From Atopsyche davidsoni (lineage: Eukaryota > Arthropoda > Insecta > Trichoptera > Hydrobiosidae), in the NCBI GenBank assembly GCA_022113835.1, contig JAILWY010000009.1, positions 7,664,001-7,728,000 of the forward strand: a stretch of 64,000 nucleotides of DNA, written 5' to 3'. The translations under genes and the position numbers were made by a program. The notes under the pieces are model-generated. The model made no database searches and was not told where the DNA came from. It was given only the letters and a program-made list of their open reading frames with translations. Shown piece after piece: positions 11,691 through 28,105 of this stretch. Positions within the stretch are counted from its first letter, which is position 1, and each line of letters starts with the position of its first letter.

Positions 11691-14194
11691 ATGACATCTT
11701 CAAAGGTATGACATTTTCTCAATGACAGTATAATTTCAATTCAATTTTAGTACAATTTATTTAAGCCTATATTTTAATTTTAATATAGGTTGTTTCTTAT
11801 TTTACGTTTCTTAAAGTTGCGTATGAATTTATTGAGATAAACAATACTCGGTTCTTGGGTATAGAGTGTTGCAGGATGTTTGTACCTGAACATTTCAATG
11901 CTGAAATGAGACTCCTTTCAGACGCACTGCGTTAAAAGGTATCATTCTGAAAAAATAGGATGGGCTGCTTTCCTGAAAAAAGGCGAGCCAGAGATAGGTG
12001 TTTGCGTTACTACAAATGAAGGCGAGACGATCGAAAGAATCACCTGAAACTTTTATTTCAACAAAATTTAATTGAAAAGCGAGACAAATTTTCAGTAAAA
12101 CAGATGGCATCTCTCAGTTGAAATTCCAAAGTTGCCCTGCATCATACACTACAACAAACTTCATGGAATATTTCCAAGAGAATGTCCAAACATGGTGATG
12201 CCCAAGGATTTTGTAAATTGGGACATATTTTATTCTTCCAACCCAAGGGGCTTACCACGATCATGAAAAAACATGCTTGTGTCAATTGAACTCCCCGAGA
12301 TATGATCTCAGGATGAGTTGAAATATTAATAATACAAACGAGATCTATTGTATATCCAACAAAATGGATCTCGGAGTTGTGTGTTCAAATCTGTATAATG
12401 CTTGACTTATCCCATACATTTCGTTTCACTGATGATGGGCCCAGTACCAGGACCGAAACCTTGGAACAATAAAATAAAAAATGCGTCATAACACTCAAGA
12501 ACCGAATACTTACTTACAATGGCTGCCGACACCTGCAAACACAATATTTTTATAAATGTGTCACCGGTTAAACTTAAGATTCTTACTTTATGTTTTGGCT
12601 AGGTTCAATTTTTCCATTGTATCAATATTGTTGTTATTTCAGTTGGAGTTTATGGTAGAAAATATAGAAGATAAAGAAATTCTGAAAGCATCCCTTTTAA
12701 AAGATCCAGGGATATCAAAGGTTAAAGCAAAAAATATTATCAATGACTAATAATTATATTAATAGTATTATTTATTAATTTTTAAAGTATTCAATGTACT
12801 ACATCTAGGCAGACATTGTTGGAAAAGAAGCTGTTGTAATTGAAACCATGCTCCAATGTGACGCAGCTGCAAATTTGCTTCAAAAACTTACTGGTGGAAG
12901 AGCTGTTCTTCAAGGCTTTGGAGGTTAGTTTGCTTTAAATAGATAATAATAGGGAATAAAACTGTAAATATTGGTACCTATAATTTTTGCACAGTGAATA
13001 TTTTTAATTCAAGTAAATTTTTAATCTTTTTTGCTAGACATACAGGCTAAAGCTTTATTTTACAGGCTAATTCTATTATATTAACTAGTAAATCCGCAAC
13101 AACTGGTTTAATTTATAATTCTTCATATTTTAATAACAAATATGAACAGCTACATGACTAGGAAATTATGATTATTTTTGTTTGTGAGCGCTTTTTCTCT
13201 CGAGGGCATTTTGCTTGAAGAATTCTAAAAAAGTCTTAGTCTAAAGAAGTCTCTCAAAGACGAAAGCACTCACAAACAATAATAATTGTAATCTCTTGGT
13301 CATTTGAGTATTCAAACTTGTTGATTAACTAATACGTAGTAATTTTACCATATTAAGAGGGAGGTGCTGCAGTTGCAATGATGGAGTGTGGAGAAGCCAC
13401 AGGAATCATCCGCTTAGCAGGAGCATCTAATGGCACAGGAGGGCTAGTAGATGGAACCATTGATGGACTCCCACCTGGAAAACTCAGTCTTTTAGTTCAT
13501 GTAGCTGGAGATTTATCCGAGGTGAATAAAGCACTTTGTAATGTCACTGTAGCACATATATGTATTCCATTGTTTGATTATTACTGTATTGTTTTCAGGG
13601 TTGTAACTCATTGGGGCCAGTATGGGAGCCGGCAGGTAAATTAGGAGATATTGATGTTGCAGATAATGGAAGAGCTAGCTTCAAGTTCGTTGTGCCACAT
13701 TTGCAAGTAATATAATTATCTTTTATACATGACCTTCATCAACCACTAATAAATACAAATTATTTTATAAAATATAAATTTGTAGGTCAGTCAAGTGATT
13801 GGTCGATCACTTTCGATTGCTACTGAATCACAAGGAAAAAGGTAACTAAATTAACACTGTGCTGTCCATACATTGTCTACTTTGAAAATAAATTTTATTA
13901 TTATTAAAATATATCTAAGCAATAACTTGATAACTGTATTGCATAGTTCAAATTAATATTAATTTGTTTTGTTTTTAAAACATTCTTTATATATGTTTAA
14001 GGTTTGCTTGCGGTATAATAGCCCGTTCAGCTGGACTATTTCAAAACTCAAAAAAAATATGTGCCTGTGACGGTATAACTTTGTGGGATGAACGGCATGT
14101 CCCCTCAGCTGGGCAGGGGCGGAACATTTATAGCAGTACCCCCTGTCAATCTGAAGACACCTCGAAAAATTGTAAATGCCATACCAAAAAATAA
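11691..14194 (+). CDS. CCS: Copper chaperone for superoxide dismutase, divergent
   Basis: Seven exons (11691-11705, 12643-12720, 12809-12923, 13358-13521, 13599-13706, 13786-13841, 14002-14194) give 242 aa, shorter than human CCS (274). CCS loads copper into SOD1 in the cytosol and forms its disulfide. Seen here: an N-terminal ferredoxin-like domain without the MxCxxC copper site ([15 protein letters not shown]), as in Drosophila; a SOD-like domain with [23 protein letters not shown]; and a C-terminal part with [18 protein letters not shown] and [15 protein letters not shown]. The CAC motif of the C-terminal domain is kept and a further CKC lies near the end. In the SOD-like domain the HVH pair is reduced to LVH, and the histidine-rich zinc loop is deleted, leaving [17 protein letters not shown]. 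The electrostatic-loop segment before GKRFACG is also gone. The family is clear; whether metal transfer in D1 and D2 is retained is doubtful. Introns 1 and 3 carry inverted-repeat elements. Confidence 0.9.
11849..12504. mobile_element. Non-autonomous inverted-repeat element in CCS intron 1
   Basis: The ends read CGGTTCTTGGGT and, inverted, CGGTTCTTGAGT (11 of 12 match). They are flanked by an exact 6-bp direct repeat AATACT at 11843-11848 and 12505-12510, as expected of a target-site duplication. The 656-bp interior has no transposase ORF that I recognise. Near the right end it holds CTGATGAT, a short imperfect stem and GAAACC, then an A/T-rich run. It lies wholly inside an intron. The superfamily is not determined. 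Confidence 0.55.
13154..13303. repeat. Foldback (MITE-like) inverted repeat in CCS intron 3
   Basis: Two arms of about 40 bases, beginning ATGACTAGGAAATTA on one strand and ATGACCAAGAGATTA on the other, converge on TTGTTTGTGAGCGCTTT and TTGTTTGTGAGTGCTTT. The whole is about 150 bases with a short centre and no coding capacity. It fits a small foldback transposon remnant within the intron 12924-13357. Confidence 0.5.
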
Positions 14195-15599
14195 TACGAT
14201 GTTGACATAATTTTTAAACTGAATATAAGATATTTTATATTTTTTACATTTTTGTATATAATATTAAGGTAATCATTTCTTATACAATATTAAAAAACCT
14301 GTGGGATTCACCAGTGTCATAAAAAATCTTTTCAATGATTTTTATTGTTTCATGTGTGAATCGATTACCTAAATATTTTATAATAATCTTTGGAATATTT
14401 TTGTAACAAAACTTAGTCACTTACAGTTAGTTGAAATAATATATATATATATATAAGTTGAAATATATGAACATTGGAATGATGGTATGGTGATGGTGAT
14501 GTAAAAATACATTTGGACATGTACAAACTTAACTACTGAAAAATTGATCAAATTATTTTTATAAATAATTAGTTTTTCAGTACTTCTCTCTAAACCTAAC
14601 GAAATTAACTGTTATCATCTAATCTAACATGTGTGATGTCGGGGTCAATCAACATTTAAACATAAAAGAGAATTATGCTTATAAAACTATTAGTTGTAAA
14701 TAGGCATATTATAAAAAAGCTGAGTATTAAAACAGGAAAAATGTAAGCTGATTGTCTGAAATTAATAATCAAAGGTCTTGAATTTTTCAAGATGGTTTGC
14801 TATATTCACTATAAACAAAAAATTCAAATCTATCAACTTAGCTATTTATCTAGGCTGTTTGTAGTATTTTTAACACATCTATCAATAACTCTCTTAAGTT
14901 TTTCTTTTATGGAGATTCAGCAAATAGATCAAGAAAAGCTTGTTTTCAAGTACAATTCATTTAAAATGCAAGATAAAACCTCGTTTTGTGAACAAAACAA
15001 ATTTCTATTTAAATTATAATCAAATATATAGGTGTAACAAAAAAGATAAGTTATAGTTTCTATTTCAATATCTCTCAGTAAATTAAATGAACTACACGTT
15101 GATTTTTTTGTTATCAAAATTGATAACATAAAGCTATGTTTACAAAAGAATATCTTCAATGCAGTCATATTTTTGTAAGAAGAATTTGATCAAGATCAAT
15201 TGAAAAATATTTTCTCGAAAAAATAAATCGCATTTTACCCCTTATTTCAATAATATTTGTAGAAGTATATCTAAAATTAAATTTTTTTCAATGGTAATTT
15301 TTCTTGTATGAAGGATTTGATCTATGAAATCAAAGTAAATTGACATTTCGCTCTTTTGTTTCAAGCATCGTCTTATTTTTAGTAGCAGAAACTAAAACTG
15401 TGGTGTAAATTTCAATTGTAAAAATTAAACAAGAAAATGACGAATTTTAGCTAATAAATAAGTTTATATTTGTACATTTGGCTTAATTCTTCTTTTCTTA
15501 ATTAATAAACCAGAGACAAAGTTGAACTATGTCTGTGCTGGCAACATTAAAAGTCATGCGAAATCGCGACGCCATCGTTGATCTCAGTAGCCAGGAAAA
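14195..15599. other. Intergenic region, CCS 3' flank and RPB1 5' flank
   Basis: AT-rich DNA with a short AT microsatellite near 14437-14455. It holds the CCS 3' UTR and the RPB1 promoter. No TATA box is evident just upstream of 15600; about 60 bases before the start the sequence turns less AT-rich (GCGAAATCGCGACGCC). No further gene is supported. Confidence 0.55.
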
Positions 15600-22355
<6,756 letters not shown>

Positions 22356-22482
22356 ATGTTAGTCATAGTAAATATTGACAAATATTAATTTCTAGTTAAC
22401 AAAAAAAACTTTAATTTTAATCTTTATTATCACAAGAAAATGTGATTTTGTCGTGCATTTGCATTGTTAATTATAATATTTA

Positions 22483-22488
22483 AATAAA
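22483..22488 (+). terminator. Likely RPB1 polyadenylation signal
   Basis: AATAAA lies 128 bases after the RPB1 stop, in an AT-rich 3' UTR. Other weaker A/T-rich variants follow further on, so the main site used is an inference. Confidence 0.45.
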
Positions 22489-23167
22489 TTAAGATAATTA
22501 TTCTATTCTGTTAGATTTAGGCTCTCTGTCTACACTTTTCCATGCTAAATTCGCAAGGAACTTGTTTAATTTATATAATTTCTTAGTAAAAATCTTAAAT
22601 ACTTTAGTTACATAATCTCAGCAAATGCAATTTCTGAGTTTTATTTTATACCTTTACAAAAAAATATGTAAATATTAAGCACAAACAATATATATTTTTA
22701 GTAATACTTAAGTTTTTTTTTCTTACTTTACAATAAGCAAATACACACAAAAGTAATTTTGTGTATATCTTGCTCCTTGCATCCAACATTACGGATATGG
22801 AATATTTCATTATTTTAGTTTGAAAAATTATTTAATAAAATAAACTTGTTTTACTACCTTCGTTAATTACATTCTTTTAAATTTTTAAACTACTTGCTTG
22901 ACAAGTAGTAATTTTAGAACCCAACAGAATTTAGTTAAAACATAAAATCCTGATTGAGTATTCAGGAAGTCGTATTACTCAGGAAGACTTTCATAGTATA
23001 ATATTGCAAATAGAAATTTAAAAAAGTATAGTTACATAATTGTTATAATCTACATAGTTGGGCTGTGAAATTGATTGCAGTATTGACAACAAATGGGTGG
23101 TACATCTTTCACAATATTTAGTTATCTGTTCATATCATTTTTAACAAAATAAACCCAGCGTGTCTGC

Positions 23168-23240
23168 GTAAGAAGTCAAAATTGACACTGATGCGAGTGG
23201 GCTATCAGTGCTCGTTTGGCACTTTGACTTGACTTCTTAC
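23168..23240. other. Hairpin with perfect 12-bp outer stem
   Basis: GTAAGAAGTCAA at 23168-23179 is exactly complementary to TTGACTTCTTAC at 23229-23240. The interior holds a second inverted pair (CACTGAT and ATCAGTG). The size resembles a pre-miRNA, but it could equally be a small MITE relic. Function is not known. Confidence 0.35.
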
Positions 23241-23497
23241 ATCCTGTTATCGAAAGATAATATAATTTTTATGAATATATTCAATAAAAGTTTATGGGCT
23301 ATTTAACTGCTAAGCATCGTGTTTAAAAATAAGTTTCCTTAGAAATTTGTAAAAAAAATACTATTATAAACGGGTTGTTCAGTTTTCATAATTTTAATCA
23401 TACTTTTGTAATTTATACTTGGAAAAAATGTACAACAAAAAAACAATAAAGACTTTATAAAACGCCACTTTATTTTATTAATTATAAATTAATATTT

Positions 23498-23629
23498 TTG
23501 AATAAAATACTTGAGTGATTTTCCACATTTTCGTTTTTATTAGTGACCGGTTTCGCCAACCTTTCACGTTGGCATTATCAAACAGAGTAAAAACGAAAAT
23601 GTGGAAAATCACTCAAGTATTTTATTCAA
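23498..23629. repeat. Perfect 42-bp inverted repeat around a hammerhead-like core
   Basis: The arms 23498-23539 and 23588-23629 are exact reverse complements with a 48-base centre. On the minus strand the centre (23545-23581) reads TTGATAA, then U, then the stem GCCAAC/GTTGGC with loop GTGAAAG, then GAAA and CCGGTC. This resembles the order CUGAUGA - stem II - GAAA - stem III - NUH of a hammerhead ribozyme, but two core bases are changed and one U is extra. A third, diverged copy of an arm lies at about 23648-23695. It looks like the end of a dispersed retroelement that has folded back. Self-cleavage is speculative. Confidence 0.45.
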
Positions 23630-23743
23630 ATAAAAAACGAATATGAGAATAAAAACGAAAATATGCAAAATTTGAGTATTTTATTCAAAAATATTAAAAT
23701 GGAATTCCACCAAGTACTCTGTCAAAAATATTGAATTTCTTAA

Positions 23744-25511
23744 TTATAAATTGTCATCACTGTCCTTTGTGTCTGAAGATCCAACGGGAGTCATTCTAGC
23801 TGTTGGCTGAAAAATGATCAAGCAGTCTGAGCACCAGTCAGAGCCTGCTCCGTCTGTCCATCGCGTACCGATTATATTCTCATTGCATCCAATGCACTGC
23901 AAACATTATGAAAGGTATTTTTGGTAAGGTTAATTCTTTAATAAATAAAAATAAGATTCTACAATAACTTACATTTATGCCATTATGGATTTGCAGGGGA
24001 ACATTAGGCATTTCTTCTATTTTGCGTTTATCATATACAGCCTGCAGTAACTCGACAGGGGTCCAACTTCCGAGAGGATTGTATTCAAAGTTATCTCCAT
24101 TCTTAAATAATTAAAAATAGTTATTAATCAATAAATTTAGAGTTACAGTGAAATCAAATACAATGTTTATAATTTATGATGGTTTTTAGAATAAAATACA
24201 AATGAAAGATATCTTTATAAACTGACAACCACTTAATTTTCAGAGGATAACTCCATAAATTGAAAAAAAAAAACTAAGATCTTCTTTAAATTCAAAAGAT
24301 AATCAAAACTTGTATAAAAGGTACATACTTGATTATCATCTTCCATGAAAACTGGAACATCTTGAGCCGGAAAAAATGTAGAGCGTTTCTGTAAGAACCT
24401 ATTATTACGATGGTGTCTGTGGGAATAATTTGCCTGTAAATTGAGTATTATGATTAAAAAAATAGCTGATATATAGTGAAGTCATTGATCATTACAAGCA
24501 GAGAAAATACCTTAGTAGGAAAGGAGCGAGGTGCTCTTCCTGGAACAGGAAGCCCGGCTCTTTGTAATTTAAGAAAATATTTTTGAACACGGCTCATAAC
24601 TTGTTTTGTAGTCCGATTTCCGAGAGCTTTAGCAATCTTTGACCATCGTCGCATTTCTACTTCTTCTTCAGGATACTCTTTTAATAATTCCTCTAGGCGT
24701 CTTTGCTCTTCACAGGTCCAAAGCTTAAAAATATTAAGAGATCAGCAAATGCGTTAATTTACTATTATTTCATTGAGTTTAATTTATTATAAATACTTGA
24801 TTAAATGTTTCTGGTTTGCTTTGATCAAAAGCCCTTCCTCTTATGAGTATGTTGTTGGGATTATCTTGATCTGTCTCAGAAACTTTTTTATCCCACTCAT
24901 TGATTTCAATATCATTTATTCCATACTGTGACCAAGGTATGACAGGAATCTATAAGAGAAAAAACATAATGTGAATGCACTACTAACACTAATCTAGGTG
25001 GGCCAGCATTTGGGCTATAATTTATGTGATGTGATTAACAATAGGCACCTGCGGAATAGCCTTAGTAGCAGGAAATGTTATTTTACCATTTTTGAGATCA
25101 TCTAAAAAATCAGAAGGATTGTTTAATGCTTCTTGCTGCGCAGATGCCAAGTTTTCAATGTCCTAAAAAATATAATCATGTAGTTGATCGTTTAATGCTT
25201 CTGATTGTTTAATGCTTCTTGCTGCGCAGATGCCAAGTTTTCAATGTCCTTAAAAATATAATCAAAGTTGATTTTGCCAACAAATTTTATTGGCAAAACT
25301 TTTTAAAAAATTATTATGTAGTGAAAGTATAAAAAAATGTATACATATATACAAATTTATTAATAACACTGAGAAAGTAAAAAAAAAATACCTTTGTAAC
25401 TCTCATTTTCTGAGCTTCTAAAAGTAGAACTACCTTTAATAAGGTCTTATAATCATTATTACCCCGTAATGCTAGAGGATCAGATTCGAAAAAAAATTCA
25501 TCATCCTCCAT
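23744..25511 (-). CDS. ZZZ3: ZZZ3/Atac1-like ATAC complex subunit
   Basis: Seven exons (25511-25392, 25162-25049, 24949-24797, 24723-24511, 24433-24329, 24101-23973, 23896-23744) give 328 aa. ZZZ3 (Drosophila Atac1) belongs to the ATAC histone acetyltransferase complex in the nucleus. A SANT/Myb repeat ([20 protein letters not shown] through [20 protein letters not shown] and [10 protein letters not shown]) is followed by the family block [15 protein letters not shown]. The acidic N-terminus begins [11 protein letters not shown]. The C-terminal ZZ-type finger is reduced to CIGC and CSDC, so at most one zinc site is left; the middle CxxC and final HxH of classical ZZ fingers are not seen. The protein is far shorter than human ZZZ3. 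The start ATG at 25511 is the first in the frame after non-ATG codons. The acceptor of the second exon is duplicated at 25117-25273. Confidence 0.92.
25117..25273. repeat. 86-bp tandem duplication over a ZZZ3 splice acceptor
   Basis: The segment starting GATTGTTTAATGCTTC at 25117 recurs at 25203, nearly identical for about 60 bases, and a partial third start lies just before the second copy. On the minus strand each copy carries an acceptor followed by GACATTGAAAAC and the beginning of exon 2. Only the copy ending exon 2 at 25162 leads to the rest of the exon in frame. The upstream copy runs into a TAA after 18 codons. Confidence 0.85.
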
Positions 25512-25781
25512 TTCAATAAATAACAATATTTACTATATATAGTGGCAAATGACCTCGATGACAGACAACAATAATTAGCTATTGTATAAATTTATATTCT
25601 CTCCACAGAATACGCGTATCTCTTCGTATTAATGACAGTTGACAGCAGAGATGGGGTTGATAGGCATCAAGCCATAGACATCTCCTATAGGTGACCATAA
25701 GCAAATTAAAGTTAATACTCTTGTAAAAAATAAAGAATGGACAACTTCGGTACTTTGTGTTGCTTACTATAAAATTCTTGC

Positions 25782-25801
25782 AGAAGCTTCTAGAACCTTC
25801 T
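25782..25801 (+). promoter_or_regulatory. Heat-shock element 1 (four perfect pentamers)
   Basis: AGAAGCTTCTAGAACCTTCT is four contiguous alternating nGAAn/nTTCn pentamers, the ideal site for a heat-shock factor trimer. It lies 577 bases before the Hsp60 ATG and 27 bases before a TATA box, so it is most simply a site for Hsp60 induction. Confidence 0.8.
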
Positions 25802-25827
25802 GCTCACTAACGATTGACGACCATAGA

Positions 25828-25835
25828 TATAAAAT
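25828..25835 (+). promoter_or_regulatory. Candidate Hsp60 TATA box
   Basis: TATAAAAT follows heat-shock element 1 in the arrangement normal for heat-shock genes and would set transcription start near 25860. If so, the 5' leader is about 500 bases or contains an intron. Confidence 0.45.
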
Positions 25836-25884
25836 AATCATACCATAAACAATGAGTACTATGTAAGTACTCTTTCAATACAAC

Positions 25885-25899
25885 AGAAATTTCCAGAAC
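25885..25899 (+). promoter_or_regulatory. Heat-shock element 2 (three perfect pentamers)
   Basis: AGAAATTTCCAGAAC is three contiguous perfect heat-shock pentamers, located just after the proposed start of transcription. Both elements being perfect in AT-rich DNA argues against chance. Confidence 0.65.
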
Positions 25900-26377
25900 T
25901 CAGTTAATTAGGCTTGCTACACTGAGAAGTTTTGAGTCAATCTAAACCAAGCTAATAGTGTATTTAATTTAGAACAGTAAAAATGGTAGGAGGGTGAATA
26001 AAATAATATTGGCTTTGAATAAAATTAATTTGTTTCCTACATAATTTTATTAGTTTGCTTCTACTGTTTTACTATTTTTTAATATTCATTTTTGATAATT
26101 AAGAGAATGATTGATGTGAACAGATATGATTTTTAAATGAAAGAATTTTTTTTTATAAATACTATTATGATATCATGAAATAATATGTTTTTGAAAAATA
26201 ATTTTATAAGTAATTGTACACTTTCGATGATGAACGATATGCGATCGCCAAGGTTGCCATAAATTGAAATTGAAAAGAGAAAGAAGAAGTTCCGTGGTTC
26301 CGATAGCGAAGTCTTACGGCATGCTTCACGTGCTCACACCGGTGTTTTAAATTGTCTTCTAACTTGCAAAACTCAAG

Positions 26378-28105
26378 ATGTACAGGCTTACAAACACTGT
26401 TAGATGGGGGATCGCCGCACGCCAGATGAATCTAGCATCTCGTGCGTATGCGAAAGATGTCCGTTTTGGCGCAGAAGTTCGTGCGCTCATGCTCCAAGGT
26501 GTGGATATTCTTGCGGATGCAGTTGCCGTAACGATGGGGCCCAAGGGAAGAAACGTGATCCTGGAGCAATCCTGGGGCTCCCCGAAGATCACTAAGGATG
26601 GCGTGACTGTTGCGAAGGGGGTCGAACTCAAGGATAAGTTTCAGAATATCGGTGCTAAGCTCGTGCAAGATGTGGCTAATAACACTAACGAGGAAGCCGG
26701 CGACGGCACCACTACCGCTACGGTACTTGCACGTGCCATCGCCAAAGAGGGATTTGAGAAAATTTCCAAAGGAGCTAATCCGATCGAGATACGACGAGGT
26801 GTTATGTTAGCCGTCGATTGCATCATCCAAAGATTGAAAGACATGTCCAAGCCCGTCACTACTCCTGAAGAGATAGCTCAAGTTGCTACGATTTCCGCCA
26901 ACGGCGACACCGCTATCGGTCAACTTATCTCCGAAGCCATGAAACGTGTGGGCCGGGAAGGTGTTATCACAGTCAAAGACGGCAAGACTCTCGTTGACGA
27001 ACTTGAAGTCATTGAGGGTATGAAGTTCGACAGAGGATACATATCGCCTTATTTTATAAATTCTTCCAAAGGTGCCAAGGTAGAATTCCAGGATGCCTTA
27101 GTGCTCTTCTCTGAGAAGAAGATCAGTACCATTCAGAGTGTCATTCCTGCTCTAGAATTGGCAAATGCCCAAAGAAAACCCCTCGTTATAATTGCAGAAG
27201 ACATTGATGGAGAAGCACTCTCTACTTTGGTAGTCAACAGACTGAAGATCGGCCTTCAGGTTGCTGCTGTTAAGGCGCCAGGATTTGGAGATAATCGCAA
27301 AGCTACCCTAAATGATATGGCTATTGCTACTGGAGGAGTGGTATTTGGTGATGATGCTAATCTCGTAAAGCTTGAGGACGTTCAAGCCACAGACCTGGGT
27401 CAGGTTGGGGAAGTTCTTATCACCAAAGATGATTGCTTGCTGCTGAAGGGAAAAGGAAAGAAGTCTGACATAGATAGGAGAGCTGACCAGTTGAGGGAGC
27501 AGATTGCTGAGACAACTTCAGAATATGAGCGCGAGAAGATCCAGGAAAGACTTGCCCGTTTGGCATCCGGAGTTGCTGTTCTACGAGTAGGAGGTTCCAG
27601 CGAAGTTGAAGTCAACGAGAAAAAAGATCGTGTGAATGATGCTCTCAATGCTACACGTGCTGCTGTAGAAGAAGGAATCGTCCCCGGTGGCGGTACTGCT
27701 CTCATCAGATGCTCTTCTGCATTGACTAAACTTAAAACATCTAATTCTGATCAGTCCACCGGAGTTGAGATTGTCATGAATGCTCTCCGCATGCCTTGCA
27801 TGACTATTGCCAAAAATGCAGGTGTTGACGGTGCCACAGTCGTTGCCAAGGTAGAAGCGATGGAATCAGCTTTTGGCTATGATGCCATGAATAATGAATA
27901 TGTGAATATGATCGAAAAAGGAATCATTGACCCCACAAAAGTAGTACGTACCGCTCTCACTGATGCCAGCGGGGTAGCCTCTCTACTCACGACTGCTGAA
28001 GCTGTTATCTGTGACCTTCCCAAAGAGGACGCTCCCAACCCTATGGCTGGCATGGGAGGAATGGGAGGTATGGGAGGAATGGGGGGAATGGGAGGCATGA
28101 TGTAA
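26378..28105 (+). CDS. Hsp60: Mitochondrial chaperonin Hsp60
   Basis: A single uninterrupted ORF of 575 aa, the usual Hsp60 length. It forms the group I chaperonin ring that folds proteins in the mitochondrial matrix with Hsp10 and ATP. The N-terminus is a basic, hydroxylated presequence without acidic residues ([16 protein letters not shown]), with mature protein probably beginning after [11 protein letters not shown]. Recognisable chaperonin segments are [20 protein letters not shown], the ATP-site motif [28 protein letters not shown] and the C-terminal GGM repeat ([14 protein letters not shown]). The coding part has no intron, unlike every other complete gene in this window, and codon use is more GC-rich than its surroundings, both consistent with high or rapidly induced expression. 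It faces ZZZ3 across a region with two heat-shock elements. Confidence 0.99.
   Translation: MYRLTNTVRWGIAARQMNLASRAYAKDVRFGAEVRALMLQGVDILADAVAVTMGPKGRNVILEQSWGSPKITKDGVTVAKGVELKDKFQNIGAKLVQDVANNTNEEAGDGTTTATVLARAIAKEGFEKISKGANPIEIRRGVMLAVDCIIQRLKDMSKPVTTPEEIAQVATISANGDTAIGQLISEAMKRVGREGVITVKDGKTLVDELEVIEGMKFDRGYISPYFINSSKGAKVEFQDALVLFSEKKISTIQSVIPALELANAQRKPLVIIAEDIDGEALSTLVVNRLKIGLQVAAVKAPGFGDNRKATLNDMAIATGGVVFGDDANLVKLEDVQATDLGQVGEVLITKDDCLLLKGKGKKSDIDRRADQLREQIAETTSEYEREKIQERLARLASGVAVLRVGGSSEVEVNEKKDRVNDALNATRAAVEEGIVPGGGTALIRCSSALTKLKTSNSDQSTGVEIVMNALRMPCMTIAKNAGVDGATVVAKVEAMESAFGYDAMNNEYVNMIEKGIIDPTKVVRTALTDASGVASLLTTAEAVICDLPKEDAPNPMAGMGGMGGMGGMGGMGGMM

Larger units (their letters stand above)
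22356..23743. other. Convergent 3' flanks of RPB1 and ZZZ3
   Basis: This AT-rich 1.4 kb lies between convergent genes. It contains an RPB1 poly(A) signal, a 73-base hairpin at 23168-23240 and the large inverted repeat at 23498-23629. No protein-coding exon is supported. Confidence 0.55.
25512..26377. other. Divergent intergenic region, ZZZ3/Hsp60
   Basis: This region of 866 bases separates two divergent starts. It holds two heat-shock elements and a TATA box described separately. A consensus donor GTAAGT at 25863 and the AG directly before the Hsp60 ATG leave room for an intron in the Hsp60 5' leader, which cannot be confirmed from sequence. Confidence 0.55.
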
